A DNA stretch of 64,000 nucleotides from JAFKFJ01 sp963786445 (GCA_963786445.1 CAWAZU010000009.1:186001-250000), one strand, 5' to 3'; shown: positions 9,714-18,745, numbered from the stretch's first letter. The notes: generated by a model from the letters alone, not told the origin. Translations and numbers: made by a program.

Positions 9714-10331
9714 TCAGCGCGAGTAGAACTCGACCACCAGGTTCGGCTCCATCTGCACCGGAAACGGCACGTCGGAGAGTTTTGGCGGGCGCACGAAGCG
9801 GCCCTTCATGGCGCGGTGATCGACCTCCAGGTATTCCGGCACGTCGCGCTCGCCGTTCTGCGCCGCGTCCAGCACCATCGCGAGCTGCTTGGACTTTTCG
9901 CGCACCTCGATCACGTCGTTGTCGCGCACCTGGTAGCTCGGGATGTTCACGCGCTTGGCGTTCACCAGCACATGGCCGTGGTTGACGAACTGGCGCGAGG
10001 CGAACGGCGTGATGGCGAACTTCATGCGGTACACCACTGCATCCAGCCGGCGTTCCAGAAGCTCGATAAGGTTCTCCGAAGTATCGCCCTTGCGGCGCAC
10101 CGCCTCGAAATAATACTTGTGGAACTGCTTCTCGCCGATGTTGCCGTAATAGCCTTTCAGCTTCTGCTTGGCCATCAGCTGCACGCCGAAATCGGTCGGC
10201 TTGCCCTTGCGGCGCTGCCCGTGCTGGCCCGGCCCGTAGTCACGCTTGGCCAGCGGCGATTTCGGCCGCCCCCACAGATTGACGCCGAGACGGCGGTTGA
10301 TCTTGTACTTGCTCTCGACGCGCTTGGTCAT
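9714..10331 (-). CDS. rpsD: 30S ribosomal protein S4
   Basis: Primary 16S rRNA-binding protein of the small subunit. The 205-aa sequence begins MTKRVESKYKINRRLGVNLWG and contains the S4 RNA-binding domain (about residues 95-160, RRLDAVVYRMKFA... and NGHVLVNAKRV-type segment). Length and termini match alphaproteobacterial S4. An AAGGGG element about 10 bases upstream supports the start. It stands alone rather than in the alpha operon, as is usual in alphaproteobacteria. Confidence 0.97.
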   Translation of the reverse strand: MTKRVESKYKINRRLGVNLWGRPKSPLAKRDYGPGQHGQRRKGKPTDFGVQLMAKQKLKGYYGNIGEKQFHKYYFEAVRRKGDTSENLIELLERRLDAVVYRMKFAITPFASRQFVNHGHVLVNAKRVNIPSYQVRDNDVIEVREKSKQLAMVLDAAQNGERDVPEYLEVDHRAMKGRFVRPPKLSDVPFPVQMEPNLVVEFYSR

Positions 10332-10507
10332 GCGCGTGCCCCTTCTTGTCGCGGCCACCGCTGTGGCGTGTTGCACCGGTAGTCCCGCGCGAACGACGCG
10401 CGCAGGCGGGCGCAGGCGCAGGGCACCTGTCCACGTTCCCGGCAATGGGCGGGGCTTGTAGGGGCGGGGCCGCTTCCTGTCAAACCGGCGGACCATTCAT
10501 TTGCATA

Positions 10508-10536
10508 TTGCGTTACGTTCCGATGATGTGTATATA
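10508..10536 (+). promoter_or_regulatory. Putative sigma-70 promoter
   Basis: TTGCGT (10508-10513) and TATATA (10531-10536) are separated by exactly 17 bases inside the most AT-rich stretch of this part of the window, 30 bases before the ATG of the small membrane protein. Overlapping alternatives TATATT (10533) and TATAGC (10541) make the -10 slightly ambiguous. Confidence 0.5.
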
Positions 10537-10565
10537 TTGCTATAGCATCCATGCCGGAGTCGCAC

Positions 10566-10961
10566 ATGCGGGCCTATCTGCTGATGACGCTGGCGATCGT
10601 CGCGATGGGCTTCGTTGCCTCGGCCGGCGTCGCCGTGGCGTACGGGGTGGACCTGACGGAGATGCTCGGCGCGCTGTCGGATCCTTCGGCGCCGCTGGAT
10701 ACCTGGGGCGCGCTGCCCCGGTTCTTCGCCTCGCTGGCGACCGCCCTGCTGCCGATCGGCAGCCGCCTGAGCAGCAACGGCGACTCGGTCCCCTGCCTGC
10801 TGGGCACGGCCGATTGCTGGGCGCTGGCCAGTTCCTGGTGGCCGCTGCCGCTGCGCGACCTGATGGCCCCGCTGCTGGAGCCGGGCAGTTTCGCGACCAC
10901 AATGGGCGCGGTCGGGATCGTGGCGTTCCTGCTCGGCCGCCTCACCGGCCGTTCCCACTGA
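10566..10961 (+). CDS. Small hypothetical membrane protein (131 aa)
   Basis: No recognised family. An N-terminal hydrophobic segment (residues about 4-26) is followed by an extracytoplasmic-looking region with two Cys (PCLLGTADCW) and a second hydrophobic segment near the C-terminus (about 105-125, FATTMGAVGIVAFLLG). Start 10566 is preferred over 10551 because CGGAG lies 6 bases before it. It stands divergently from rpsD behind its own likely promoter. The paired Cys suggest a periplasmic disulfide (inference). Confidence 0.65.
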   Translation: MRAYLLMTLAIVAMGFVASAGVAVAYGVDLTEMLGALSDPSAPLDTWGALPRFFASLATALLPIGSRLSSNGDSVPCLLGTADCWALASSWWPLPLRDLMAPLLEPGSFATTMGAVGIVAFLLGRLTGRSH

Positions 10962-11085
10962 TCGATCGCGCGCCGGCCGCCCGGCAAGCCGCACATCGGG
11001 CGGCCGAACCGCAAATGGAACTTTCCGCCGCGGTGCGCCGCTTGTATCCTCGCAGCGGCAACCGTGACAGGCCCTGGCCATCGCG

Positions 11086-12102
11086 ATGCGCATGCCGCGC
11101 CGAACCCTGACGACGATCTTCGCGCTCGCTTGCCTTGCCGCCGCCGCCGCAGGCGCGCCGGCGCGGGCGATGCAGTTCGGCCAGGAGGCCGCCGGCGGCG
11201 GCGCGCTGTTCCTGACCGCCCGCGGCCAGATCGTGGCAGGCGACTACGCGCGATTCGCCGCCGACATCGCCAGGGTGGCGCCGGGGCAGCGCGTGCTGGC
11301 GCTGGCGCTCGACAGCCCGGGCGGCAGCGTGGCCGAGGCGGTGCGGCTGAGCGATCTGATCCGCCACGACCGCCTGGGCGTGTTCATCCCGAGCGATGCG
11401 AAATGCGCCTCGGCCTGCTTCCTGCTGCTGGCGGCAGCGCCGCGCCGCTTCGCCGGCAGCGATGCGCTGATCGGCGTGCATAGTGCCAGCGAGGCGGGTG
11501 CGGAGACGCAGGAATCGCTCGCGGTGACCACGGAGATGGCGCGTTTCGCGGCGGATTTCGGCATCCCGCCGGTGATCCTGGGAAAAATGGTGGAGACCGG
11601 GCCGCAGCGGATGGAGTGGCTGACCCGCGGCGACCTCGCCGCGATGCAGGTCGTCGTGCTGAACGATGCCCAGATCCCGGCGGAGGGCGCGCCGCCGGCG
11701 GCCTCCGTGCCTGCGGTGCCCGTGCTCGCCCCGCCGGTGGCTGGGCCGGCGATCGCCGCTTCCGGGGCGGAATTCCGCGGCGCGTTCTTCTGCGGGCCCG
11801 GGCCGGCGAACCTGACGCTCAAACTGCTGCGGTCGGCCGACCCGGCGCACAGCCGGGCAGTGTTCAGCTTCGGTCCGACACCGACCAACCGCGCGGTCCC
11901 GAGCGGCTCGTTCGTGGTGGAGGGCCGCCTCGACATGGGCGGCGGCACGCTCGACCTGCGGCCGGTGACCTGGCTGTCGCAGCCCGCCGGCTTCGCGATG
12001 CTGGGGCTGCTCGGCCGCTCCGACGACGGCGGCAGGACGTTTTCCGGCCATGTCTCGCCCGCCGCCGGATGCACGCTGTTCACTCTCGAGCGGACGCGCT
12101 GA
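11086..12102 (+). CDS. Exported ClpP/SppA-like serine protease-fold protein
   Basis: The 338-aa protein has a signal peptide (about 1-28, ending APARA) and a ClpP/crotonase-like domain at about 40-190. LDSPGGSVAEA is the ClpP-family oxyanion-region motif, AKCASACFLLL carries the candidate nucleophile Ser109, and IGVHSA supplies His132. The 170-residue C-terminal part begins with a Pro/Ala linker and ends in a possible beta-rich domain with two Cys. Known relatives are predicted periplasmic proteins of unknown substrate. The start could also be the ATG at 11092; no strong Shine-Dalgarno separates them. Whether it is an active protease cannot be judged. Confidence 0.72.
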   Translation: MRMPRRTLTTIFALACLAAAAAGAPARAMQFGQEAAGGGALFLTARGQIVAGDYARFAADIARVAPGQRVLALALDSPGGSVAEAVRLSDLIRHDRLGVFIPSDAKCASACFLLLAAAPRRFAGSDALIGVHSASEAGAETQESLAVTTEMARFAADFGIPPVILGKMVETGPQRMEWLTRGDLAAMQVVVLNDAQIPAEGAPPAASVPAVPVLAPPVAGPAIAASGAEFRGAFFCGPGPANLTLKLLRSADPAHSRAVFSFGPTPTNRAVPSGSFVVEGRLDMGGGTLDLRPVTWLSQPAGFAMLGLLGRSDDGGRTFSGHVSPAAGCTLFTLERTR

Positions 12103-12208
12103 AGCGCCGGCATCCCGTCATGGTAGCTGGCGGGGAACGAATTGCTTGCGTTTTGCCTCTCCTGCCGGTTAACCTCCGTCCATGTAGAAAACCATTCCGG
12201 GGTGGGCC

Positions 12209-13024
12209 ATGACGTTGCATCGCATTGCTGCGCCGGCCGGCATCGCGTTACTGGCGGGGACGCTGCTTTCGGGATGCGCGCAAACGCCACTCGGCCCGAC
12301 CGTCAACGTGATGCCCGGCCCCGGCAAGAGTTTTGACATGTTCCAGGGCGACCAGGCGTCGTGCAAGACTTTTGCGGCGAGCCAGGTGCAGGGCCAGGCC
12401 GACGCCGCCAACAAGCAGGGCGTCGGCGCCGCGCTGCTGACCACGGCGCTTGGCGCCGGCCTCGGCGCCGCCGCCGGCAGCGTCGGCGGCGTGGCAGGGT
12501 CGGGCGCGGCGGTCGGCGCGGCCGCCGGCGTCGGCCTCGGCACCGGCATCGGTGCGCAGAACAGCGCGATGGCTCAGGGCGGCATCCAACAGCAGTACGA
12601 CAACGCCTTCGCGCAGTGCATGTATGCCAAGGGCGAGCTGGTGCCGGGCTTCGCGCCGGTCGGCGCCGGGCCGGGACCGGCGCCGACCGCCGGCAGCGGC
12701 GCCGATCCGCACGTGCTCGCCGTGCAGCAGGAGCTGATCCGCCTGCACTATCTCAACGGCGCCGCCGACGGGATGATGGGGCCGAAGACGCAGGGCGCGA
12801 TCGCCAGCTACGAACGCGCCAACGGCCTGCCGGTGGACGGCGAGCCGTCGCCGCCGTTGCTGGCCAGGCTGCAGGCCACGCCCACCGCGCAGGCGGCCGG
12901 AGCGACCGCCAGCGCGCCGAGCAACTGGGTGGCGCCGGCGGGCGCGGCCGCGCCGGCAGGCGTCATGCCGGCCGCCGCTCCGGCCCCGGCGCCGAACTGG
13001 GTGGCGCCGACGAATTCGCAGTAG
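12209..13024 (+). CDS. Lipoprotein with glycine-zipper and peptidoglycan-binding domains
   Basis: Envelope protein of 271 aa. The signal peptide ends in lipobox LLSGC (Cys23), so it is probably lipidated. Residues about 70-125 are Gly/Ala-rich with GxxxG-type spacing (GAGLGAAAGSVGG and following), a glycine zipper. Residues about 165-225 form a PG_binding_1-like domain (VQQELIRLHYLNGAADGMMGPKTQGAI). The Pro/Ala tail repeats NWVAP twice. Role inferred: anchoring to or sensing of peptidoglycan. It precedes, by 25 bases and in the same direction, the protein with tandem nuclease-like repeats. Confidence 0.78.
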   Translation: MTLHRIAAPAGIALLAGTLLSGCAQTPLGPTVNVMPGPGKSFDMFQGDQASCKTFAASQVQGQADAANKQGVGAALLTTALGAGLGAAAGSVGGVAGSGAAVGAAAGVGLGTGIGAQNSAMAQGGIQQQYDNAFAQCMYAKGELVPGFAPVGAGPGPAPTAGSGADPHVLAVQQELIRLHYLNGAADGMMGPKTQGAIASYERANGLPVDGEPSPPLLARLQATPTAQAAGATASAPSNWVAPAGAAAPAGVMPAAAPAPAPNWVAPTNSQ

Positions 13025-13049
13025 GCATCACTCCGCAGGGAGTTGGATC

Positions 13050-14670
13050 ATGCGTAGCGGTCGCACGCGCCCGTCTCGCCTTGCCGGCGTGGCCCTGGCG
13101 ATGGTTGTTGCGGCCGGCACGCTGCTGTTGCCACCAGCCGCGGGGGCGCAGGCAACCAGCGACGGGACCGACCAGGACCCGTTCGCACCCACCGCATCAC
13201 CCGCCCCCGCCGCCCCGGCAGTGCCGTCACCGCGGCCGGCGGCGGCTGTGCCCGCGCCGGCTGCCGCAGCAGCGGCGATCCCCGGCGCCGCGGGCATCAC
13301 CGCCGGGCTGCGGCCGGCCTTCGCGCTGCCGGGCGACGCGGCGTCCCCGCCGGCCGACGGCGCCGCGACCGAGCCGGCACCCGACACCCTGAGCCCGCCG
13401 GCCGCAGCCACACCGGCGCCGGCGGCCGAGCCTGCTCCGCCTGCGGCCGCAGCGCCGCCGGCTCCCGCGCAGACCGCGCAACCGGCTCCGCCGCCCGCGG
13501 AACCGGCCACCACGCTCGCGCAGCCGGCCATCCCGCCGCCCGAGCCGGTGACCGTCGATCACCCGACAGCGGTGGACACCGCAACGCTGGCGGGCAGCGG
13601 GCAGACGTTCCGGCTGTTCGGCCTCGTCGGCACCGGCGGCGACGCGGTTGCCGGGCTACAGGGCTACATCACGGCCAACGGCGACAAGGTGACCTGCCAG
13701 GCAGAAGCGGGCGGCGGCTTCGTCTGCCTGCTGCCGGACGGCACCGACATCGCGCAGGTCGCGCTGGTGAACGGTGCGGCGCGGGCGCAGCCGGACGCGC
13801 CCGAAGCGTATCGCGCGCAGGAAGCGCAGGCGCAGGCGGAGCGGCGAGGCGTCTGGGCTTCGCTGCCGCCGCCGCCGGTGACGCTGCAGCATCCGACGGT
13901 GCAGGACACCGGCACGCTGCTCGCCGACGGCAAGACTTTTCTGCTGGACGGGGTCGATGGCGTGGGCGCGCCGTATGCCGGCCAATTGCAGGGCTACATC
14001 GCCGCCAACGGCGACGCGCTGCAATGCCAGCCGCAGGGCGCGGCCGAGCATTACGTGTGCCTGCTGCCCAACGGGACCGACATCGCGAAGGTGGTGCTGG
14101 TGAACGGCGCCGCGCGGGTGGCGGCCGATGCGCCGGATAGTTATCGGATACAGCAGTCCGAAGGGATCGCGAACCGGCGCGGCATCTGGGTGAGCGCGGC
14201 GATCAACGCCTCGGCGCCGCCTCCGCCGCCGCCCGGCCCGGCCGCTGCGGCGATGCCGCCGGCGACCGACGGGGTCAGCTATGTCGGCGGCGCGCCGACA
14301 GCAATGATCGACGGTGCCGCGGTGTTCTTCGTCTGGGGCGGCGACGACGGCTGGGGATACTGGGACCACGGGCACCACTGGCACCACGCGCCCGACCGCT
14401 ATGCGCGGCACCTCGACCGCTACCATCCGGGGGGAGCGGGGCTGCGCCACGGCTATGGCGCCACGCACGAGGCGGCGCTGCATCGCGAGATGCCGGGGCA
14501 TGCCGGCATGGCGCCGCATCCTGGGGCGGCGCCGCATGCCGGGATGGCAGGGCGGTGCGTTCCACTCGGCCAGCGCCGGCGGGTTCGTGCGGCCGACGGC
14601 GATGGGCGGCATGGGCCACGCCGCGCCGGCGGCGCATCCGGCGGCGAAGTGCAAGGGGCCGCATTGCTGA
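13050..14670 (+). CDS. Exported protein with two tandem degenerate SNase-like repeats; 3' end frameshifted
   Basis: A signal peptide (about 1-33) is followed by a long Pro/Ala linker to about residue 165, then two homologous repeats (about 168-270 and 278-381). Each has the pattern LQGYI-x-ANGD-x2-x-CQ, V-C-L-L-P, GTDIA-x-V-x-LVNGAAR, YR and RRG-x-W. This resembles the C-terminal half of staphylococcal-nuclease domains, but catalytic Arg/Glu positions are not evident. A His/Gly/Trp-rich tail follows. The original frame runs to 14753, but near 14550 the sensible continuation (GGAFHSASAGGFVRPTAMGG, ending KCKGPHC at 14670) is in the +1 frame, so one extra base in the GGG at 14550-14552 is likely. 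Function unknown. Confidence 0.68.
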
Positions 14671-14810
14671 CCGGCCCTGCTCCGCTGCACGGACCGACGC
14701 AAACGGGTCACCCCAACGCTGCCGCCTCGGCCGGGCGATCGACTGCAACCTGACCATCTCACTGGGCGCGCGGGCGACCGGACCCTCCCGAAAAGCCCGC
14801 CCACAGATCT

Positions 14811-14831
14811 TGCACGGACGTTGTCCGTGCA
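14811..14831. promoter_or_regulatory. Perfect palindrome, putative TA-operon operator
   Basis: TGCACGGAC (14811-14819) and GTCCGTGCA (14823-14831) are perfect inverted 9-base arms around a 3-base centre. The palindrome lies 49 bases before the antitoxin ATG. A possible -35 TTGCAC (14810-14815) lies within the left arm, and a weak -10 TACGTT (14833-14838) follows at 17 bases. Binding by the ribbon-helix-helix antitoxin for autorepression is inferred. Confidence 0.65.
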
Positions 14832-14879
14832 TTACGTTGGCTGGAGCGACGGCTACTCTGCAGTCGTCAGGAGGTACTC

Positions 14880-15170
14880 ATGGCGATCGTTGCGGAAAGG
14901 GAAGCCCGGGCCGAGCGCCTGGAAATTCGGCTGACACCGAGCGTCAAGACACTGCTCACGCATGCCGCCAATGTCCGTCACTGCTCGCTGACCGAGTTCT
15001 TGCTCTCCAGTGCCGTCAAGGCAGCCGAAGAGACGGTGACATCGCCTCGCGTGTTCTACGCAAGCGAGGACGGATGGGATGAACTGAGCCGCCTGCTCGA
15101 CACCGGCAACGAATATACGCCCAGCCCGGAGTTGGTCGCACGTCTGCGACGTGTGAGGCCCATGAGTTGA
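14880..15170 (+). CDS. DUF1778 (TacA-type) antitoxin
   Basis: Ribbon-helix-helix antitoxin of 96 aa. RLEIRLTPSVKTLLTHAANV supplies the N-terminal DNA-binding strand and helix and SLTEFLLSSAVKAAEE the second helix; the C-terminal part (about 55-96) is the toxin-wrapping tail. A perfect AGGAGGT lies 5 bases before the ATG. It is followed after 3 bases by the GNAT toxin. Family members neutralise the toxin and repress the operon with it as co-repressor; the palindrome at 14811-14831 is the likely site. Confidence 0.9.
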   Translation: MAIVAEREARAERLEIRLTPSVKTLLTHAANVRHCSLTEFLLSSAVKAAEETVTSPRVFYASEDGWDELSRLLDTGNEYTPSPELVARLRRVRPMS

Positions 15171-15173
15171 ACG

Positions 15174-15707
15174 ATGTCGGAGACTGCATTTCAGCCGCTG
15201 CCGATTTCAGCCCTTCAACCGCATCACGACTTCGCCGCGTTCGACTGCGGCGACCCAGCGCGGAACGCTTGGCTGAGTACGCATGCCATGAAGAACGAAC
15301 GCGAGGGCTTCAGCCGCACCTTCGTTGCCGTGCAGGACGGGCGCATTGCGGCATTCTACGCGCTGTCGGCCGCAAGTGTGCTGCGTCGGGAGCTTCCGGC
15401 GGCGCTGCGGCGGAACGCGCCTGACCCGCTGCCGATCTTCCTGCTCGGGCAGCTTGCCGTTGACCGCGCGCATCAAGAACGCGGTCTTGCAACGTCCCTG
15501 GTCCTCGATGCGTTCCGACGCACGACGCTGGCCGCCGAGCATATCGGCTGCCGTTTTCTCGGCGTCTCGCCCGCCACGCCCGAACTCGTCGCGTTCTACG
15601 GCAAGTTCGATTTCCGGCTGGTCCCCGGCGTGACACCCCCGCTCATGGTCCTGACGGTGCCGATGATCCGGGCTATTCTGGCAGCCGCCTGGGCCGACGT
15701 CAGCTGA
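15174..15707 (+). CDS. GNAT-family toxin (TacT/AtaT type)
   Basis: Acetyltransferase of 177 aa paired with a DUF1778 antitoxin. Proteins of this pairing acetylate the amino group of charged tRNAs and block translation. Visible features: an N-terminal segment FDCGDPARNAWLSTHAMKNE typical of TacT-like toxins, the acetyl-CoA loop QERGLATSLVLDAF (R/Q-x-x-G-x-A), and YGKFDF near residue 143 carrying the conserved catalytic Tyr. Gap to the antitoxin is 3 bases. The protein appears intact, so the module is probably functional. Confidence 0.9.
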   Translation: MSETAFQPLPISALQPHHDFAAFDCGDPARNAWLSTHAMKNEREGFSRTFVAVQDGRIAAFYALSAASVLRRELPAALRRNAPDPLPIFLLGQLAVDRAHQERGLATSLVLDAFRRTTLAAEHIGCRFLGVSPATPELVAFYGKFDFRLVPGVTPPLMVLTVPMIRAILAAAWADVS

Positions 15708-15712
15708 CCCGA

Positions 15713-17617
15713 TCAACCGGCCGCCCCTTCCACCCGCGCCCCCGGATGGAAATGCGCGTACACCAGCCGCGCCATCGCCCGCGAAATCCCCGGTGCCGCC
15801 TCCAGATCGGCAAGCCCCGCCGCCTTCACCCCGCGCGCTGACCCAAAATGGTTCAGCAGCGCCCGCTTGCGCGCCGGGCCGATGCCGGGCACCTCGTCCA
15901 GTTCGCTGGTCACCAGCGTCTTCGACCGCCCTGCCCGGTGCGTGGTGATGGCGAAGCGGTGCGCCTCGTCGCGCAGCCGCTGCAGGAAATACAGCACCGG
16001 ATCGCGCGGCGGCAGCTGGAACGGCGGGCGGCCGTCCGTGTGGAACCACTCGCGCCCGGCATCGCGGTCCGGCCCTTTGGCGATCGCCACCAGCTTCACG
16101 TCATGCGCGCCGAGATCGGCCAGCACCGACCGCGCCGCGGAAAGCTGCCCCGCCCCGCCGTCGATCAGCACCAGGTCGGGCCAGCCCGGCGGCGGCGCAT
16201 CCGCGTCCGGATTCTCGCGCAACGCGCGGCCGAACCGGCGCGTCAGCACCTCGCGCATCATGGCGAAATCGTCGCCTGGCGCGACCGGCCCGCGGATCGA
16301 GAATTTCCGGTACGCCGACTTCAAAAAACCCTCCGGCCCGGCGACGATCATCACGCCGTACGGGTTGGTGCCCATGATGTGGCTGTTGTCGTAAACCTCG
16401 ATGCGTTCCGGCGGCGCCGTCAGGCAGAACAGCTCGGCCGTGCCGGCCAGCAGCCTTGCCTGGCCCGCGCTCTCCGCCAGTTTGCGCTCCAGCGCCTCGC
16501 GCGCGTTGGTCTCGGCGTGCTGCACGACGGCATGTTTCTCGCCGCGCTTCGGCTGCACCACCTCGACGCGCTTGCCGGCGCCGAAAGTCTGCGCCTTCAG
16601 GCTCAGCGCCTCGGCGATCAGGTCCTGCTCGGCCAGCGGGTGGTTCACCAGCACCAGCGGCGGCGGCGGCTTGTCGTCGTAGAACTGCGCGATGAAGGCG
16701 GCCAGCACCTCCGGCGCCTCCTCGGCCTTGGTGTGGGTCGGGAAGAACGCACGGTTGCCGTTGTTGCGCCCGCCGCGGATGAAGAACACCTGCACGCAGG
16801 TCTGCCCCGCCCCCTGCCACGCCGCGATCACGTCGGCGTCCGCAATGCTCTCCGGGTTCACCACGCCGGTGCCTTGAACATGCGTCAGCCCGCGGATGCG
16901 GTCGCGGATCGCGGCCGCGCGCTCGAACTCCAGCGCCTCCGCCGCGCGTTCCATCTCGGCGGCCAGCGCCTGCTGCACCGACGCGCCCTTGCCGGCCATG
17001 AACGCCTTCGCCTGCGCCACCAGTTCGCCATAGGCCGCTTCGTCAATGCGGCCGACGCAGGGCGCGGAGCAGCGGCGGATCTGAAACAGCAGGCACGGGC
17101 GCGAGCGGTTGGCGAACACCGTGTCGGCGCAGGAGCGCAGCAGGAACACGCGCTGCATGGCCGTCACCGTCTGGTTGACCGCCCAGGCGGAGGCAAACGG
17201 GCCGTAGTAGCTGCCGCGACGGGCGCGCGCGCCGCGATGCTTGGCGATCTGCGGGAACGGATGGTCCTCGGTCAGCAGCAGCCACGGATACGATTTGTCG
17301 TCCCGCAGCACGATGTTGAAGCGCGGCTTCAGCCGCTTGATGAGGTTGGCCTCCAGCAGCAGCGCCTCGGCCTCGGTGTGGGTGGTGACGATCTCCATCG
17401 TCGCCGTCTGCGACACCATGAGCCGCAGCCGCTCCGGCAGCCGGCCGATCTGGGTGTAGGCAGCGACGCGCTTCTTCAGCGCCCGCGCCTTGCCCACGTA
17501 GAGCGCATCGCCCTTGGCATCGAGCATGCGATAGACGCCGGGGCTGAGCGGCATGGTCGCCAGCGCCGCCTCGATCGCCGCCACGCCGCTGATGGGGTCG
17601 CCTGCCTGCTCCGTCAT
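15713..17617 (-). CDS. uvrC: Excinuclease ABC subunit C
   Basis: Makes the dual incisions in nucleotide excision repair with UvrA and UvrB. The 634-aa protein contains the N-terminal GIY-YIG nuclease domain (SPGVYRMLDAKGDALYVGKA, about residues 25-43), a four-Cys segment, the UVR domain (about 205-240, VQQALAAEMERAAEALEFERA), the RNase-H-like endonuclease domain (ERIEVYDNSH; LVLIDGGAGQL) and C-terminal helix-hairpin-helix motifs (DEVPGIGPARKRALL). Length is normal. It converges with the toxin gene at a 5-base gap. Confidence 0.96.
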   Translation of the reverse strand: MTEQAGDPISGVAAIEAALATMPLSPGVYRMLDAKGDALYVGKARALKKRVAAYTQIGRLPERLRLMVSQTATMEIVTTHTEAEALLLEANLIKRLKPRFNIVLRDDKSYPWLLLTEDHPFPQIAKHRGARARRGSYYGPFASAWAVNQTVTAMQRVFLLRSCADTVFANRSRPCLLFQIRRCSAPCVGRIDEAAYGELVAQAKAFMAGKGASVQQALAAEMERAAEALEFERAAAIRDRIRGLTHVQGTGVVNPESIADADVIAAWQGAGQTCVQVFFIRGGRNNGNRAFFPTHTKAEEAPEVLAAFIAQFYDDKPPPPLVLVNHPLAEQDLIAEALSLKAQTFGAGKRVEVVQPKRGEKHAVVQHAETNAREALERKLAESAGQARLLAGTAELFCLTAPPERIEVYDNSHIMGTNPYGVMIVAGPEGFLKSAYRKFSIRGPVAPGDDFAMMREVLTRRFGRALRENPDADAPPPGWPDLVLIDGGAGQLSAARSVLADLGAHDVKLVAIAKGPDRDAGREWFHTDGRPPFQLPPRDPVLYFLQRLRDEAHRFAITTHRAGRSKTLVTSELDEVPGIGPARKRALLNHFGSARGVKAAGLADLEAAPGISRAMARLVYAHFHPGARVEGAAG

Positions 17618-17924
17618 GGCGCGTGATTAGGCCCGCGCATGCCTGCCGCTCAACCCGGCGCGGCGGTTCAGCACTGCACTCGGACCGACCACGGATATCC
17701 CCCATTTCTGTGGACAACTCTGTGGGCAAGGACCGGGGGATGGGGTGCGGCCCCTAGCAACTCCTGCCCTCAATCGGATTGCCCAAAATCACGGCATAGG
17801 TATAAGTGGTTGAAATCGTTGGACGCTAATATTTCAGTTCCTTCATAAAGGCGGCATCGGGCGCCATCTGGTTGTAATCAAAGGGTCTTTCTTCGCCAGT
17901 GGACAAGTTCCCGTGAGCGGGACC
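17618..17924. other. AT-richer intergenic region with tandem DnaA-box-like 9-mers
   Basis: About 307 bases upstream of uvrC and downstream of the SDR gene. TGTGGACAA (17709-17717) and TGTGGGCAA (17721-17729) lie exactly 12 bases apart; on the minus strand they read TTGTCCACA and TTGCCCACA, one and two mismatches from the DnaA box TTATCCACA. The stretch 17785-17850 is unusually AT-rich for this window and may carry the uvrC promoter, although no pair of hexamers stands out. No ORF or RNA gene recognised. Confidence 0.45.
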
Positions 17925-18710
17925 CTATTCGTCGATCGCGGCGCCGCGCGGGGGCGCCCATTGCAGGTGCTGGCCGCCGTCCAGCGCCAGCATCTGCCCG
18001 GTCATCGAGCGCAGCCGCAGCAGCGCGATCACCGCCGCGCCGACCTCGGCGGGGCTGGTGCCGTGCCGCAGCGGCACCGACTGCGCCTGCCGGGCGAACT
18101 GCGCCTCGGTCTGGCGCGGGCTCGGCACGGCGGGGCCGGGGCCGATCGCATTGACGCGGATTCGCGGCGCGAGCGCAAGCGCCATGCTCTGCGTCAGCGC
18201 CCACAATCCGGCTTTCGCGACGGTGTAGGAGACGAAATGCGGCGTCAGCGACCAGACGCGCTGGTCGAGCATGTTGACGATGAGGCCTTGCGAGTCCGCG
18301 GGCAGCGCGCGGGCGAAGTGCTGCATCAGCACGAACGGGGCGCGCAGGTTCGACTCGATGTGGCGGTCCCAGGTTGCGCGAGTGGCGTCATGCCATTCGT
18401 CGCGCTCGAAGGCGCTGGCGTTGTTGACCAGCACGCCGACCGGCCCGAGCGCCGCCGCCGCCTCCGGCAGCAGTTTTTCCACCTCCGCCTCGTGCCCGAG
18501 ATCGGCCTGCAACACGGCGGCGCGGACGCCGCGCGCGCGAATGTCGGCCGCGGTCGCTTCGGCTTCGGCGCGGCTGGCGCGGCAATGCACGGCGACGGCG
18601 AACCCGGAATCGGCCAGCGCCAGGGCAATCCCCCGGCCGAGCCGTTTTGCACCCCCGGTGACCAGGGCGACGCGCGGGATGGCGGGGGCGATGCCGGACA
18701 TGCGCATCAT
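17925..18710 (-). CDS. SDR oxidoreductase, pteridine/dihydromonapterin reductase-like
   Basis: NAD(P)H-dependent short-chain dehydrogenase of 261 aa. The cofactor motif TGGAKRLGRGIA (about residues 18-29) and NNAS are present, the catalytic Tyr-x3-Lys is YTVAK, and LVTGGAKRLG with an Arg resembles NADPH-preferring members. The MLDQR motif (about residue 145) just before the active site is typical of pteridine reductases (FolM/PTR1), suggesting a role in reducing a pterin. Alternative starts at residues 2 and 4 exist. It is divergent from the cobC-like gene 35 bases away. Confidence 0.8.
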   Translation of the reverse strand: MMRMSGIAPAIPRVALVTGGAKRLGRGIALALADSGFAVAVHCRASRAEAEATAADIRARGVRAAVLQADLGHEAEVEKLLPEAAAALGPVGVLVNNASAFERDEWHDATRATWDRHIESNLRAPFVLMQHFARALPADSQGLIVNMLDQRVWSLTPHFVSYTVAKAGLWALTQSMALALAPRIRVNAIGPGPAVPSPRQTEAQFARQAQSVPLRHGTSPAEVGAAVIALLRLRSMTGQMLALDGGQHLQWAPPRGAAIDE

Positions 18711-18745
18711 GTAATGTCGTGGCTCCAGCCTGTTGAGTTGTGGCC

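Noticed and set aside
15848..17626. A 592-codon plus-strand frame opposite uvrC
   Set aside because: Antisense shadow; uvrC domains are complete on the minus strand.
17709..17850. Replication origin
   Set aside because: Only two imperfect DnaA boxes; no dnaA, hemE, parA or other origin-linked genes nearby.
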